Below, in pieces: positions 1-7,342 of a stretch of DNA of 36,364 nt. The stretch spans positions 1-36,364 of the forward strand of contig JAJFVA010000034.1 in assembly GCA_021371995.1 (NCBI GenBank), read 5' to 3'. Origin of the DNA: Methanoregulaceae archaeon (GTDB lineage Archaea > Halobacteriota > Methanomicrobia > Methanomicrobiales > Methanospirillaceae). Each line of letters starts with the position of its first letter. The stretch's first letter is position 1. Below the pieces are notes generated by a model. The model saw only the letters and a program-made list of their open reading frames with translations. It was not told where the DNA came from and made no database searches. The position numbers were made by a program, and so were the translations under genes.

Positions 1-263
1 CCGGCAAACGAGATGACCCCTGGTTGTGAGGAGACACGAAAAAGCTCCCTGAGAAAAGACGGAGGAAGGCACCCCATCCGCCGGGCGAAACGATACTCCA
101 TATCACAGCTCCTGTACAGGTATGGGGAAGAATAAACGAAATACTGCACGGGAAGGTCCGCGTCCATATCTTCCTTGTATCGTCATGCGTACGAAGGTAT
201 GGCGTCTCCCGGACCCTAAAATGCTCTATCGCACGGAAAACCGGAAAATATCCCCAATTTCAA
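1..263. other. Noncoding stretch at window start
   Basis: I see no supportable gene here. Short open frames exist but have no recognisable protein features or ribosome binding site. The stretch becomes AT-richer towards 240-280, where the promoter of the next gene lies. A gene ending just left of the window cannot be excluded. Confidence 0.4.
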
Positions 264-267
264 AACC

Positions 268-303
268 TTTAAATTGCTACACGGCGAGTGTATCCCGATA
301 CAC
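268..303 (+). promoter_or_regulatory. TATA box and perfect palindrome before the Yip1 gene
   Basis: A TATA-like TTTAAATT lies at 268-275. A perfect inverted repeat, GTGTATC-CC-GATACAC, occupies 288-303 and ends directly against the ATG at 304. With usual archaeal spacing, transcription would start near 297, inside the palindrome, giving a very short leader without a Shine-Dalgarno sequence. The element is seen; operator function is inference. Confidence 0.5.
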
Positions 304-906
304 ATGGATTATGTTGGTCTGATGAAAGGGTTTCTCCTCTCTCCCGTGGAGACATTCCAGAAAGTCCGGGACACGGATCTCGGGGACTCCCTCAAGTATT
401 ACCTGATCCTTCTTGTAATCAATGCCGTATTGTCTGCCATTGTGGGCATTGCTATGGTGAGTGCTATCTGGATGACATTCTCGGGATTGTTTGAGCAGCT
501 GGGGCTCCCCCTCCCCGCGGTTGCCGGTCTCGGGGTGGTCCTTTTTGCGATCCTGATGATTATCGTCCAGTTTGTCATGGTCTTTATCATTGCAGCATGG
601 TTCCATCTGTTTGTTTATCTCCTGGGTGGCAGGAAGGGGTATTTACAAACACTCAAGGCAGTCACATTCGGCTCCACTCCGGCGATGCTCTTTGGCTGGA
701 TCCCGTTTATCGGAATGCTTGCCAACATCTGGTCCATTGCCCTTGAGATCCTCGGGATACGCGAGCTTCAGGAAATGACCACTGGAAAAGCAGCACTTGC
801 CGTCATCCTTGCAATACTGGTGATCCTCATCATCGTGATCGCCATTGCGGCGATGTTCTTTATTGCGTTCTCAGAAATCACGTCAGTCCCCGTCACCGGG
901 TTCTGA
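304..906 (+). CDS. Yip1-family integral membrane protein
   Basis: Predicted 200-residue membrane protein with about five hydrophobic segments. The N-terminus reads GFLLSPVETFQKVRDTDLGD, the typical opening of archaeal and bacterial Yip1-domain proteins, followed by a membrane core with TPAMLFGWIPFIG near residues 127-140. The function of prokaryotic Yip1 proteins is unknown; the eukaryotic namesakes work in vesicle traffic, which should not be transferred. I chose ATG 304 rather than an in-frame ATG at 274 because the 274 start lies on top of the TATA box and adds non-conserved residues. A clear paralogue lies at 16884-17489 on the other strand. A T-run at 920-926 follows the gene. Confidence 0.85.
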   Translation: MDYVGLMKGFLLSPVETFQKVRDTDLGDSLKYYLILLVINAVLSAIVGIAMVSAIWMTFSGLFEQLGLPLPAVAGLGVVLFAILMIIVQFVMVFIIAAWFHLFVYLLGGRKGYLQTLKAVTFGSTPAMLFGWIPFIGMLANIWSIALEILGIRELQEMTTGKAALAVILAILVILIIVIAIAAMFFIAFSEITSVPVTGF

Positions 907-918
907 TTCCTATCCTCC

Positions 919-928
919 CTTTTTTTCT
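919..928 (+). terminator. T-rich terminator after the Yip1 gene
   Basis: A run of seven T at 920-926, 14 bases after the stop codon, preceded by a C-rich stretch and without a strong hairpin. This fits archaeal oligo-T termination. Confidence 0.45.
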
Positions 929-950
929 TGAATTAGGGTATATATCTGGT

Positions 951-1568
951 ATGGAACAGAAGATTGCCCCGTTTGAGGAGGTTGTTGCCTTCCACGGGCA
1001 TACATGCCCGGGACTTGCAATCGGGTACCGTGTAGCACGTGCCGCTCTACAGGCTCTCTCGGTGGAAAGGCCTGATGATGAAGAACTCGTGGCCATTGTC
1101 GAGAATGATGCCTGCGGGATCGATGCCATCCAGTACGTAGCCGGCACAACGGTGGGGAAGGGAAACCTTATCTTCTGCGATTACGGGAAGCGTGCCTGGA
1201 CCTTTATTAACCGGAGAACCGGCCATGCGGTCCGGGTTGCAGAGAAGCCTGAATTCTTCGAGAAGAAATCGGATCCCTTGTTGTCGGATTTGGTGAGGAA
1301 GGTGAGGTCAGGAGAAGCGACGGAAGAGGAGCAGCGGGAGTTCTTCTGCCTGAGTGAGCAGTATGTCCGGGATCTTCTCGCATTCCCTGCAGAAGAGATG
1401 TTTACCATCCGGAGAGTAACCCCAAAAATCCCGGAACAGGCACGGATATTCCGGTCATTCACCTGTGCGGTCTGCGGGGAATCGGTTGCTGAGTCAAGAG
1501 CCAGGGTGCGGGACGGAAAAATCGTCTGCATTCCCTGTCATGGCCATTACACTCGTGGCTGGGGATAA
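951..1568 (+). CDS. FmdE-family protein (formylmethanofuran dehydrogenase subunit E-like)
   Basis: Predicted 205-residue cytoplasmic protein. Residues 14-24 read FHGHTCPGLAI, the metal-binding signature of the FmdE domain. A C-terminal zinc-ribbon/knuckle (CAVC near 174 and CIPCHGH near 196) follows the FmdE core, as in many methanogen members. FmdE co-purifies with molybdenum formylmethanofuran dehydrogenase, which catalyses CO2 reduction at the start of methanogenesis, but many stand-alone paralogues have no proven role. No other fmd/fwd subunit gene is present here, so a direct enzyme role is uncertain. No clear Shine-Dalgarno sequence precedes the ATG, so it may be leaderless. A hairpin terminator follows directly. 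Confidence 0.85.
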   Translation: MEQKIAPFEEVVAFHGHTCPGLAIGYRVARAALQALSVERPDDEELVAIVENDACGIDAIQYVAGTTVGKGNLIFCDYGKRAWTFINRRTGHAVRVAEKPEFFEKKSDPLLSDLVRKVRSGEATEEEQREFFCLSEQYVRDLLAFPAEEMFTIRRVTPKIPEQARIFRSFTCAVCGESVAESRARVRDGKIVCIPCHGHYTRGWG

Positions 1569-1586
1569 CAGGAATACCTGTTTTTT
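1567..1586 (+). terminator. Hairpin plus T-run terminator after the FmdE gene
   Basis: A perfect 6-bp stem, AACAGG-AATA-CCTGTT, at 1567-1582 begins in the stop codon and runs into further T to 1586. It resembles an intrinsic terminator. Confidence 0.6.
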
Positions 1587-1899
1587 CCTCTGACAGGACT
1601 CTTTTGCTGTTGAAAAGTCTGGGCGGGAAATAAGGTTCAGCATCCCTTATTCCGGACCGCGATTCTGGAAAAAGGTGATATCCGGCTGGTATCGGCTATA
1701 GCAAGAACTCATTCGGTCGGTTGTGTGGAGGGTACGTGCGATCTGCATTTCACAGGCCTGCCCCTGGCGGCTGTTACCTGGACACATGGAAACACCAGCC
1801 AGGGCAGCACATGATCTCTGCAGCTATAGTAATAAATATTTTTATTTCTGTAATATTTAATATGTAATCCAATGGTATTTATCGGACAAGGTGAACATT
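1587..1899. other. Convergent gap with a long imperfect inverted repeat
   Basis: No gene is supportable between the convergent fmdE-like and winged-helix genes. An imperfect inverted repeat spans about 1757-1808: the 5' arm (1757-1775) and 3' arm (1791-1808) pair over about 16 positions with two single-C bulges and two mismatches, around a 15-base loop. From about 1815 the DNA turns strongly AT-rich. Confidence 0.45.
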
Positions 1900-1918
1900 G
1901 AAAAATTTTTAAAAAAAT
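1900..1918 (-). terminator. Double T-run terminator of the LSm/winged-helix operon
   Basis: Read on the minus strand, seven T (1917-1911) and then five T (1905-1901) follow closely after the stop of the winged-helix gene. This fits archaeal oligo-T termination. Confidence 0.5.
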
Positions 1919-1924
1919 CTGATT

Positions 1925-2266
1925 TTATTCGCCGACGCCACAAATGGCGAGCTGGTACATCCAGTCAAGGAGCCGCGGGCACTCGATCACCAGGCACTCC
2001 ATGTCACAGCCGATGCAGGGGATGAGCTCCTCGCCGGCAAGCAGCTGGTTCGGGTCGACCGGGCGCCTTTTTGCCTTGAGCACAAACGTTTTGATCCCGT
2101 TTTTCCGGAACTCGATCCTCTCGATCAGCCCGGAGTCGAGGAGCTTTTTCACGATTCGCGAACATTTCCGGCTGTCGACCTCGAGGATCTTCCAGAGGTC
2201 GCTCTGGAGAACACCCTCCGCCTTTGCCTGGATCACCTTCAGTGCATCTTCAGGGGTCTGGGGCAT
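1925..2266 (-). CDS. Winged-helix transcriptional regulator with Cys-rich C-terminus
   Basis: Predicted 113-residue protein. Residues 5-66 form a winged helix of the MarR/Lrp-like kind, with LQSDLWKILEVDSRKCSRIV as helix-turn-helix, then IERIEFRKNGIKTFVLKAK as the wing. The C-terminal part has CIGCDMECLVIECP and one more Cys near the end, five cysteines that could bind a metal or Fe-S cluster. That is inference. It lies 6 bases after the LSm gene and is probably co-transcribed with it. Similar small regulators are common in methanogens; the target is unknown. The 3' end borders an AT-rich terminator. Confidence 0.75.
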   Translation of the reverse strand: MPQTPEDALKVIQAKAEGVLQSDLWKILEVDSRKCSRIVKKLLDSGLIERIEFRKNGIKTFVLKAKRRPVDPNQLLAGEELIPCIGCDMECLVIECPRLLDWMYQLAICGVGE

Positions 2267-2272
2267 GGCTCT

Positions 2273-2509
2273 TCAGGCGCTCGGAGAGATCGAGAGGATG
2301 TTATTCCCGCGGATCACTACTGTTCCGAGGTTCCTGCCGCGCTGATTGTCGACAAGCTCGGTGGTCTCGTCCATGTGGATGTTTAAGTACTCATCCACCG
2401 CGACCAGTCTCCCCTGCAACTTCCGGTCATCATCCTTAATCTCGACAAGGATCTTCGTGTCCACAAGGGAGAAGACCTTCTTTATTGGCAGTACAATCCC
2501 GTTTACCAT
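2273..2509 (-). CDS. LSm/Sm-like archaeal protein (SmAP)
   Basis: Predicted 78-residue protein of normal SmAP length. It carries the Sm1 segment (KILVEIKDDDRKLQGRLVAV, residues 19-38), followed by DEYLNIHMDET, and the Sm2 segment (GTVVIRGNNILSIS, about 62-75). SmAPs form rings of six or seven subunits that bind U-rich RNA and act in RNA metabolism. Its downstream partner is a winged-helix regulator and not the ribosomal protein L37e gene that often follows LSm in Euryarchaeota. The ATG at 2509 lies about 25-30 bases from a TATA-like sequence. Confidence 0.92.
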   Translation of the reverse strand: MVNGIVLPIKKVFSLVDTKILVEIKDDDRKLQGRLVAVDEYLNIHMDETTELVDNQRGRNLGTVVIRGNNILSISPSA

Positions 2510-2533
2510 CTGCCTCTATGTGGGGATGTGAGG

Positions 2534-2542
2534 ATATTAAAG
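2534..2542 (-). promoter_or_regulatory. TATA box of the LSm operon
   Basis: The minus-strand sequence CTTTAATAT lies about 28 bases before the LSm start codon. It implies a leader of only a few bases. Confidence 0.45.
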
Positions 2543-2699
2543 GTTCCCCAACGGGTATCTGTATCGGCGGAGTATTGGGCATACGGGACGCCTCAGATAC
2601 AAGTCGTACCACGGTCTTAATCCAACGTATTCCCGGGGTTTTAACAAAACTGTAAAATGATGAACGAATCCGGAATTCTCTCCCCCCCTCCACAGGCTA

Positions 2700-2775
2700 C
2701 GGTCATGATCCGATGCCGGGGCGTCCTTCGGGGGAGGCTGGGGTATCCCGTGGGGGTGTGGGGGCGACAGCCCCC
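2700..2775 (+). repeat. Dispersed hairpin repeat, family 1, copy 1
   Basis: A 76-base GC-rich element. It begins with CGGTCATGATCCGATGCCGG, continues through CCTTCGGG and GGGTATCCCG, then GGGGGTGT, and ends in a perfect 6-bp hairpin at 2760-2775 (GGGGGC-GACA-GCCCCC). Related copies are at 2910-2982 on this strand and 32218-32295 on the other strand. Confidence 0.65.
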
Positions 2776-2909
2776 TCAATAGGGTGCTTTCCTTTATCGA
2801 GGTTAGTTTGTGCAAGGGCACTTCCACGGACGAAAGCATGATCCGGATGCATTCAGATTCCCGCCCGCCCACCCCTGAGTATCGGATTCAGGACTTGGGT
2901 TCCATAATA

Positions 2910-2982
2910 TGACTGCTATCCGCTGCCGGGTGCCCTTCGGATGAGCCGCCATGTACCCTGGGGTCTGGGGGCGGGAGCCCCC
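2910..2982 (+). repeat. Dispersed hairpin repeat, family 1, copy 2
   Basis: A diverged direct copy 210 bases from copy 1. It shares ATCCGCTGCCGG at its left end, CCCTTCGG, a GTACCC segment, and a terminal perfect 6-bp hairpin at 2967-2982 (GGGGGC-GGGA-GCCCCC). Confidence 0.6.
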
Positions 2983-3129
2983 GGAAGAGCATGTCTGCCG
3001 GGGCCCTCCCGCTCACCAGCATCAGGGATACACGATTACGAAACAAGGAATTTTACCCTGATCGGTTTTTGATGGTATCTCTCGATGTACATCGAAATTC
3101 AGAATGTACTACGGCCCTGACGGGTCAGA

Positions 3130-3138
3130 GAAAAAAAG
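3130..3138 (-). terminator. T-run after the fructose bisphosphatase gene
   Basis: Seven T on the minus strand (3137-3131), 11 bases after the stop codon at 3149, fit archaeal oligo-T termination. Confidence 0.45.
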
Positions 3139-3148
3139 ATACAGGGGA

Positions 3149-4249
3149 TTATTCAGGAATCGGACCCCAGCGGTCCTTGAGCTGTTTCTCAACGGCTGGG
3201 AGCGTTGTGTATTCCATCTCGTCCAGGGAAAGCCGGTGCGGCTCAAACGGCCCGTGGGCCCGCAGGATATCAGCAAGTTCATTGCACTTGTCCCGGACAC
3301 GGTCGAATGCCGGGTCATCGAACATATCGGCAGGACCGATCAGCGTTCCGTTGCAGACCTGGAACCCAAGGCAGAGGACACGGGGAGGGCCGTCAAACCG
3401 GGTGCAGTTGGCATCCGGAAGGCCGACCGGCATGAAGGGTCCGTGGTGAGAGCCGCGCATCCATCCGGCGACGATGAGGGGGGTGGCAAAAGGCTCAAGG
3501 ATCTCTCCTACAGCGGGCAGCCCGCTCTGTCCTCTGACGATCATCACCGGGTCATCTTTGCCGACATACTTTCCGGCAATCAGGCTCAGGCGCTGGGTAC
3601 TGGTAGAGGCCCCGATAAGGCCATCTTTCCGCCTGACATACTTGATGACATAGCGGGAGGGTGCACCGATATAGGCAAGCAGACTGTACGACTCTTCGGG
3701 GGTGCGGAACTCGATCATCCGTTTTTTCATGACGTCATGGACTTCGAAGATGAACCCTTCGTGCATGTTTGGATCGATCACGAGCCCGGGGGTGTTGAAC
3801 GGGTCGGCAAACATCTTGTAGAGGAAGAAGTTCCAGGCGCCAGGCTCGGTCTTGTCTGCCATAAAGACAAGGACCGGATCAGAACCCCGCTCTTCAAACT
3901 CCATTTCAGCGACACCGGGGCCCATACCCTTCACGTTGCCGGAGAAGGAGTCGGAAAGCATGTCCTGGCCTGCACCGTAGAGTTTCATCTCCTTTGCCAT
4001 CCTGGTGCATTCCATGAAGACCTTCCAGGCAAGGGCATGGATCTTCTCATCATCCTCGCCCCTCGTATGGGTCATGATGAGTTCTGTATCATCCCCGCAA
4101 TGGGTGACAAAGGAGTCGATCAGGAGTTTTCCTTCTTCTTCTTTCAGCATCTTTGCTGCCTTCTCAAGGATTACCGGGTGGGTCCGGGAATGACCGGGAA
4201 AGCTGCCAATGTCCGCTTTAATCACCGATATCGTCGTCTTCTTTGCCAT
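3149..4249 (-). CDS. fbp: Bifunctional fructose-1,6-bisphosphate aldolase/phosphatase (type V FBPase)
   Basis: Predicted 366-residue enzyme that joins triose phosphates to fructose 1,6-bisphosphate and dephosphorylates it to fructose 6-phosphate, the committing unit of archaeal gluconeogenesis. The N-terminal KADIGSFPGHSRTHP holds metal ligands. YVGKDDP has Tyr228 and Lys231, matching by position the catalytic Tyr229 and Schiff-base Lys232 that I recall for the Sulfolobus tokodaii enzyme. ADKTEPGAWN and SHHGPFMPVG are further family blocks. Length is normal. An in-frame GTG at 4258 could add three residues; I prefer ATG 4249 because family members open with a short leader before TTISVIKADIGS. 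It appears to be a single-gene unit with an AT-rich promoter near 4277-4295. Confidence 0.95.
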   Translation of the reverse strand: MAKKTTISVIKADIGSFPGHSRTHPVILEKAAKMLKEEEGKLLIDSFVTHCGDDTELIMTHTRGEDDEKIHALAWKVFMECTRMAKEMKLYGAGQDMLSDSFSGNVKGMGPGVAEMEFEERGSDPVLVFMADKTEPGAWNFFLYKMFADPFNTPGLVIDPNMHEGFIFEVHDVMKKRMIEFRTPEESYSLLAYIGAPSRYVIKYVRRKDGLIGASTSTQRLSLIAGKYVGKDDPVMIVRGQSGLPAVGEILEPFATPLIVAGWMRGSHHGPFMPVGLPDANCTRFDGPPRVLCLGFQVCNGTLIGPADMFDDPAFDRVRDKCNELADILRAHGPFEPHRLSLDEMEYTTLPAVEKQLKDRWGPIPE

Positions 4250-4276
4250 TAAAACCACTCACTAATACAGACGCTG

Positions 4277-4292
4277 TAACAGGATAAAAGAT
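4277..4292 (-). promoter_or_regulatory. Probable promoter of fbp
   Basis: The minus strand reads TATCTTTTATCC about 30-40 bases before the ATG at 4249, a plausible TATA element. The remaining space to the Hsp20 gene at 4458 holds nothing else I can name. Confidence 0.35.
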
Positions 4293-4457
4293 ATGGTATT
4301 TCTGATCTCCTGCATCGGATCAGGGGCATATATGCAAAGAACTCCTCCAGGGTATCCCTGAATCAGGAGCATGTACGGTGACCTCCTCCGAATGGATACC
4401 TGCCATAGAACAGGGGGTCAATGAACAGGTTGTAAGGGAGCGAGGAGGAGATCCTGT

Positions 4458-4868
4458 TCAGTGGCTTTCCGCAGCTACCCCGGAGGGGAGGTAGGAGACC
4501 TCGAGCACCCCGTGGCGGAACGATATCCCGATACTCCCTTTGATTGCCGGGGGCACTTTTCTGCTGGCACGGTACTGCCGGTCAGGATCCCTGGCCCATA
4601 TAAAGACCCGGTCCTCCCGGAAGAGGACCTGGATCTGTTCGGGGGATATTCCCGGAAGCTCGGTCGAGAGCACGACCCGGTCCCCGACAGAATGGATCTC
4701 TATATCGGGCTCGGTGGCATCGCCTCTCGCAAGGGGGTTGACACCATTCGGGCATCCCCCGATGATGATCTTCATCCCGATGACGATCGGCCGTCCGTCG
4801 CCTGACAGCTCCATGATCTGCCGGATCATGTCTTCCAGGCTTTTTTCATCGTGTGGTGTCTCGTTCAT
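4458..4868 (-). CDS. Small heat-shock protein, Hsp20/alpha-crystallin family
   Basis: Predicted 136-residue protein with an alpha-crystallin domain at about 53-128. Signature parts are VVLSTELPGISPEQIQVLF near 68-86 and GVLEVSYLP near 119-127, the latter containing the conserved G-x-L motif. The N-terminal region (to about 50) has a short Gly-rich part, IIIGGCPNG. Such proteins bind unfolding clients as oligomers without ATP. It starts 10 bases after cdc48 stops, so the two should share a transcript. Hsp20 next to cdc48 is a known archaeal arrangement and points to joint protein quality control. Confidence 0.85.
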   Translation of the reverse strand: MNETPHDEKSLEDMIRQIMELSGDGRPIVIGMKIIIGGCPNGVNPLARGDATEPDIEIHSVGDRVVLSTELPGISPEQIQVLFREDRVFIWARDPDRQYRASRKVPPAIKGSIGISFRHGVLEVSYLPSGVAAESH

Positions 4869-4878
4869 GGTTGCTTGC

Positions 4879-7266
4879 TCACTTCACCGGTTTTGGTTCC
4901 TCCCCGAGCCGGTGAGTAAGTTTCTTGATCTCGTTCCAGTCTTTTTTACGGGCAAAGACCAGTGCTTTCAGATCGCCGGTATCCTGCACGTTCTCCTTCC
5001 GGAGTTCTGTCCGCCGGACCGCACCCATGGCGGACTCCAGGATCTCTCTCTGTTCACCGGAATACAGCATCTCCCAGGCCTGCCGTTCGGCAGCCTCGAG
5101 GGCGTCTGCATCGAGCGAAGCCTTTACCTTCTTCTCCGCCTCAAGGAAGTGTTTCCGGGTGAGACGGATGTTTCCTGCTGCATCGGACATCTCTTCCTGG
5201 CTCTTCCCGGCCATCGTGGTGATGAACTCACGCATGGCAGAGAGCTTCGCCTCGCGGACAAGGGCTTCGATATCCGCACCCACATAGTGTTCGGTCTCCG
5301 CGATAAGGTCATCGATCCTGACATCCTCTGTCAGGAGTGCTCCGGCATTCTTCAGGTACACCTCGAAGATCTTCTTCCGGCTCTCTGCATCCGGGGGCGG
5401 GACATAGATATGGCGTTCCATCCGTCCCGGGCGCATCAGGGCAGGGTCGAGCATGTCCGGCCGGTTCGTGGCACCGATCACGGTGACGTTTTTAAGTTCC
5501 TCGAGCCCGTCGAGCTCGGTCAGGATCTGGCTGACCACGCTCTCGGTCACGTGCGAAGATCCCATGTAGGTGCCGCGCTTGGGCACCAGGGCATCGACCT
5601 CGTCAAAGAAGATGATGGACGGGGCAGCCTGGCGGGCTTTCCGGAATATTTCCCTCACCCCCTTCTCGGACTCGCCGACCCATTTTGACAGGAGCTCGGG
5701 ACCTTTCACCGAGATGAAGTTGCATTCACTCTCGTTTGCAACCGCCTTTGCGAGCAGGGTTTTTCCTGTTCCGGGGGGACCAAAGAGGAGAATGCCCTTT
5801 GGGGGCTTGGTCTGGAGCTTCTCAAAGATCAGGGGGAATTTCAGCGGCCATTCTACCGCCTCCTTCAGCTCCTGCTTCACCTCTTCGAGCCCGCCGACAT
5901 CTTCCCATGTCACATCCGGAACCTCGACAAGCACCTCCCGCATCGCAGAGGGCTCGACATGTTTCCGGGCCTCGTCAAAGTCCGAGCCGGTCACTTTCAG
6001 GTCCTCAAGGAGCTCGGCAGGGATCTCCTGGTCGAGATCGATCTTTGGCAGGATCTTCCGGAGTGCATGCATTGCAGCCTCCTTGACGAGCAGTGCTATG
6101 TCAGCACCGACAAATCCGTGTGTGGAGTCGGCGTAGTTCTCGATCTTCACATCGTCTGAGAGAGGCACACCGCGGGAATGGACCTGGAAGATCTCAAGCC
6201 TCCCCTTCTTGTCGGGAATACCGATCTCGATCTCGCGGTCAAACCGCCCGCCCCGGCGGAGTGCCGGGTCGAGGGCATCGGGGATGTTTGTCGCACCGAT
6301 AACAACGACCTGCCCCCTCCCCTTCAGGCCGTCCATCAGGGAGAGGAGCTGCGCAACGACGCGGCGCTCCACCTCGCCCTTGGTATCCTCGCGCTTGGGT
6401 GCAATCGAGTCGATCTCATCGATGAAGATGATCGCCGGTGCATGCTCCTGTGCATCCTCGAACACCTCGCGGAGTTTCCCTTCACTCTCCCCGTAGTATT
6501 TGCTCATGATCTCGGGGCCAGAGAGGGTCACGAAATGGGCATCCACCTCGTTTGCAACCGCTTTTGCGATCAGGGTCTTTCCGGTTCCCGGCGGGCCATA
6601 GAGGAGCACGCCCTTCGGTGGTTCGATCCCGAGGCGTTCGAAAAGTTCCGGATGCCTGAGGGGAAGCTCGATCATCTCCCGGACCATCTCCAGCTCGCGG
6701 GAGAGGCCCCCGATGTCCTCGTAATGGACATCAGAGACCTCTTTTGTCTTCCCCTCCCCTGGCGTGTACGGGGTCTCCTTCAGTTCGATCTCGGTATCTT
6801 CGGTAACGACGGCTATTCCCTTCGGGGTGACTTTCGCGATGACGAGCGTGATGGGGTTGCCGATGACATCAACCCTCACCGTCTGACCTTCCATAACGGG
6901 ACGTCCCCGGAGCACTCTCGAGAGGTACTGTTCGCCCCCGACAAGCCGGATGGGCTGGGTGGGCTGGATCACCACTTTTTTCGCCACCCCGACCTCTACC
7001 GTGCGGATCCTGACCCGCTCGTCAACACCGGTACCGGCATTGGCACGGATCGTCCCATCGATACGGAGGATGTTCTGGCCGGTGTCCTGTGCAAAACCGG
7101 GCCAGACGATTGCGGTCGCCTTCTTCTTCCCCTGGATCTCGATAACATCCCCGGAGACGAGCGAGAGGGCACGCATCACTTCAATGGAGAGCCGGGCGAT
7201 ACCACGGCCGGCATCGTCCCTGGCCGCTTCCTTTACCACGACTTCGAAAGAATCCTTTTCTGCCAT
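4879..7266 (-). CDS. cdc48: Cdc48/VCP-type AAA ATPase with two ATPase domains
   Basis: Predicted 795-residue hexameric unfoldase. An N-terminal double-psi barrel and a second small domain (to about 180) precede AAA domain D1 (Walker A GPPGTGKT at about 224-231, Walker B IIFIDEID at about 279-286) and D2 (GPPGTGKT at about 496-503, IIFFDEVD at about 551-558). Arg-finger regions ([19 protein letters not shown]) are present. The family extracts and unfolds proteins, partly for the proteasome. The C-terminus ends EEPKPVK, without the HbYX tail used by PAN to open the 20S gate. ATG 7266 is preferred over TTG 7275. It is first in an operon with Hsp20. Confidence 0.95.
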   Translation of the reverse strand: MAEKDSFEVVVKEAARDDAGRGIARLSIEVMRALSLVSGDVIEIQGKKKATAIVWPGFAQDTGQNILRIDGTIRANAGTGVDERVRIRTVEVGVAKKVVIQPTQPIRLVGGEQYLSRVLRGRPVMEGQTVRVDVIGNPITLVIAKVTPKGIAVVTEDTEIELKETPYTPGEGKTKEVSDVHYEDIGGLSRELEMVREMIELPLRHPELFERLGIEPPKGVLLYGPPGTGKTLIAKAVANEVDAHFVTLSGPEIMSKYYGESEGKLREVFEDAQEHAPAIIFIDEIDSIAPKREDTKGEVERRVVAQLLSLMDGLKGRGQVVVIGATNIPDALDPALRRGGRFDREIEIGIPDKKGRLEIFQVHSRGVPLSDDVKIENYADSTHGFVGADIALLVKEAAMHALRKILPKIDLDQEIPAELLEDLKVTGSDFDEARKHVEPSAMREVLVEVPDVTWEDVGGLEEVKQELKEAVEWPLKFPLIFEKLQTKPPKGILLFGPPGTGKTLLAKAVANESECNFISVKGPELLSKWVGESEKGVREIFRKARQAAPSIIFFDEVDALVPKRGTYMGSSHVTESVVSQILTELDGLEELKNVTVIGATNRPDMLDPALMRPGRMERHIYVPPPDAESRKKIFEVYLKNAGALLTEDVRIDDLIAETEHYVGADIEALVREAKLSAMREFITTMAGKSQEEMSDAAGNIRLTRKHFLEAEKKVKASLDADALEAAERQAWEMLYSGEQREILESAMGAVRRTELRKENVQDTGDLKALVFARKKDWNEIKKLTHRLGEEPKPVK

Positions 7267-7291
7267 TTCCTTCAACCCGGAACTAGAGTTT

Positions 7292-7321
7292 ACTAAAAGT
7301 TAGTGTTTATTAATATATAAA
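7292..7321 (-). promoter_or_regulatory. cdc48 promoter with palindrome at the predicted start of transcription
   Basis: A strong TATA element lies at 7314-7321 (TTTATATA on the minus strand). About 25 bases downstream, at 7292-7304, is the palindrome ACTAA-AAG-TTAGT, where transcription should begin. A protein bound there would block initiation, so this is a candidate heat-shock operator. The half-site CTAAC/GTTAG resembles, as I recall it, the palindrome bound by HSR1 of Archaeoglobus fulgidus upstream of its own hsp20-cdc48 operon, but the spacer here is shorter. Confidence 0.55.
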
Positions 7322-7342
7322 TATTTTCAACAAACCTGGACC

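Larger units (their letters stand above)
2543..3129. other. Noncoding gap holding two repeat copies
   Basis: No gene is supportable between the 5' end of the LSm operon and the 3' end of the fructose bisphosphatase gene. The gap holds two direct copies of the hairpin repeat described at 2700-2775 and 2910-2982. Open frames across it overlap the repeats and have biased, low-complexity composition. Confidence 0.5.

Noticed and set aside
951-1568. FmdE-like gene as part of a formylmethanofuran dehydrogenase operon
   Set aside because: No other fmd or fwd subunit is adjacent; the gene stands alone with its own terminator.
2537-2872. Minus-strand frames of 85-111 codons in the gap after the LSm operon
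   Set aside because: They read through the family 1 repeat and have Pro/His/Gly-biased composition without motifs.
2700-2982. CRISPR array
   Set aside because: Repeats are few, diverged, separated by uneven distances and lie in both orientations; no cas genes are in the window.
3104-4252. 382-codon open frame opposite fbp
   Set aside because: It is a mirror frame of a clearly recognised gene. Similar long opposite frames occur under cdc48, thiC, ycaO and elp3 because of the high GC and codon bias.
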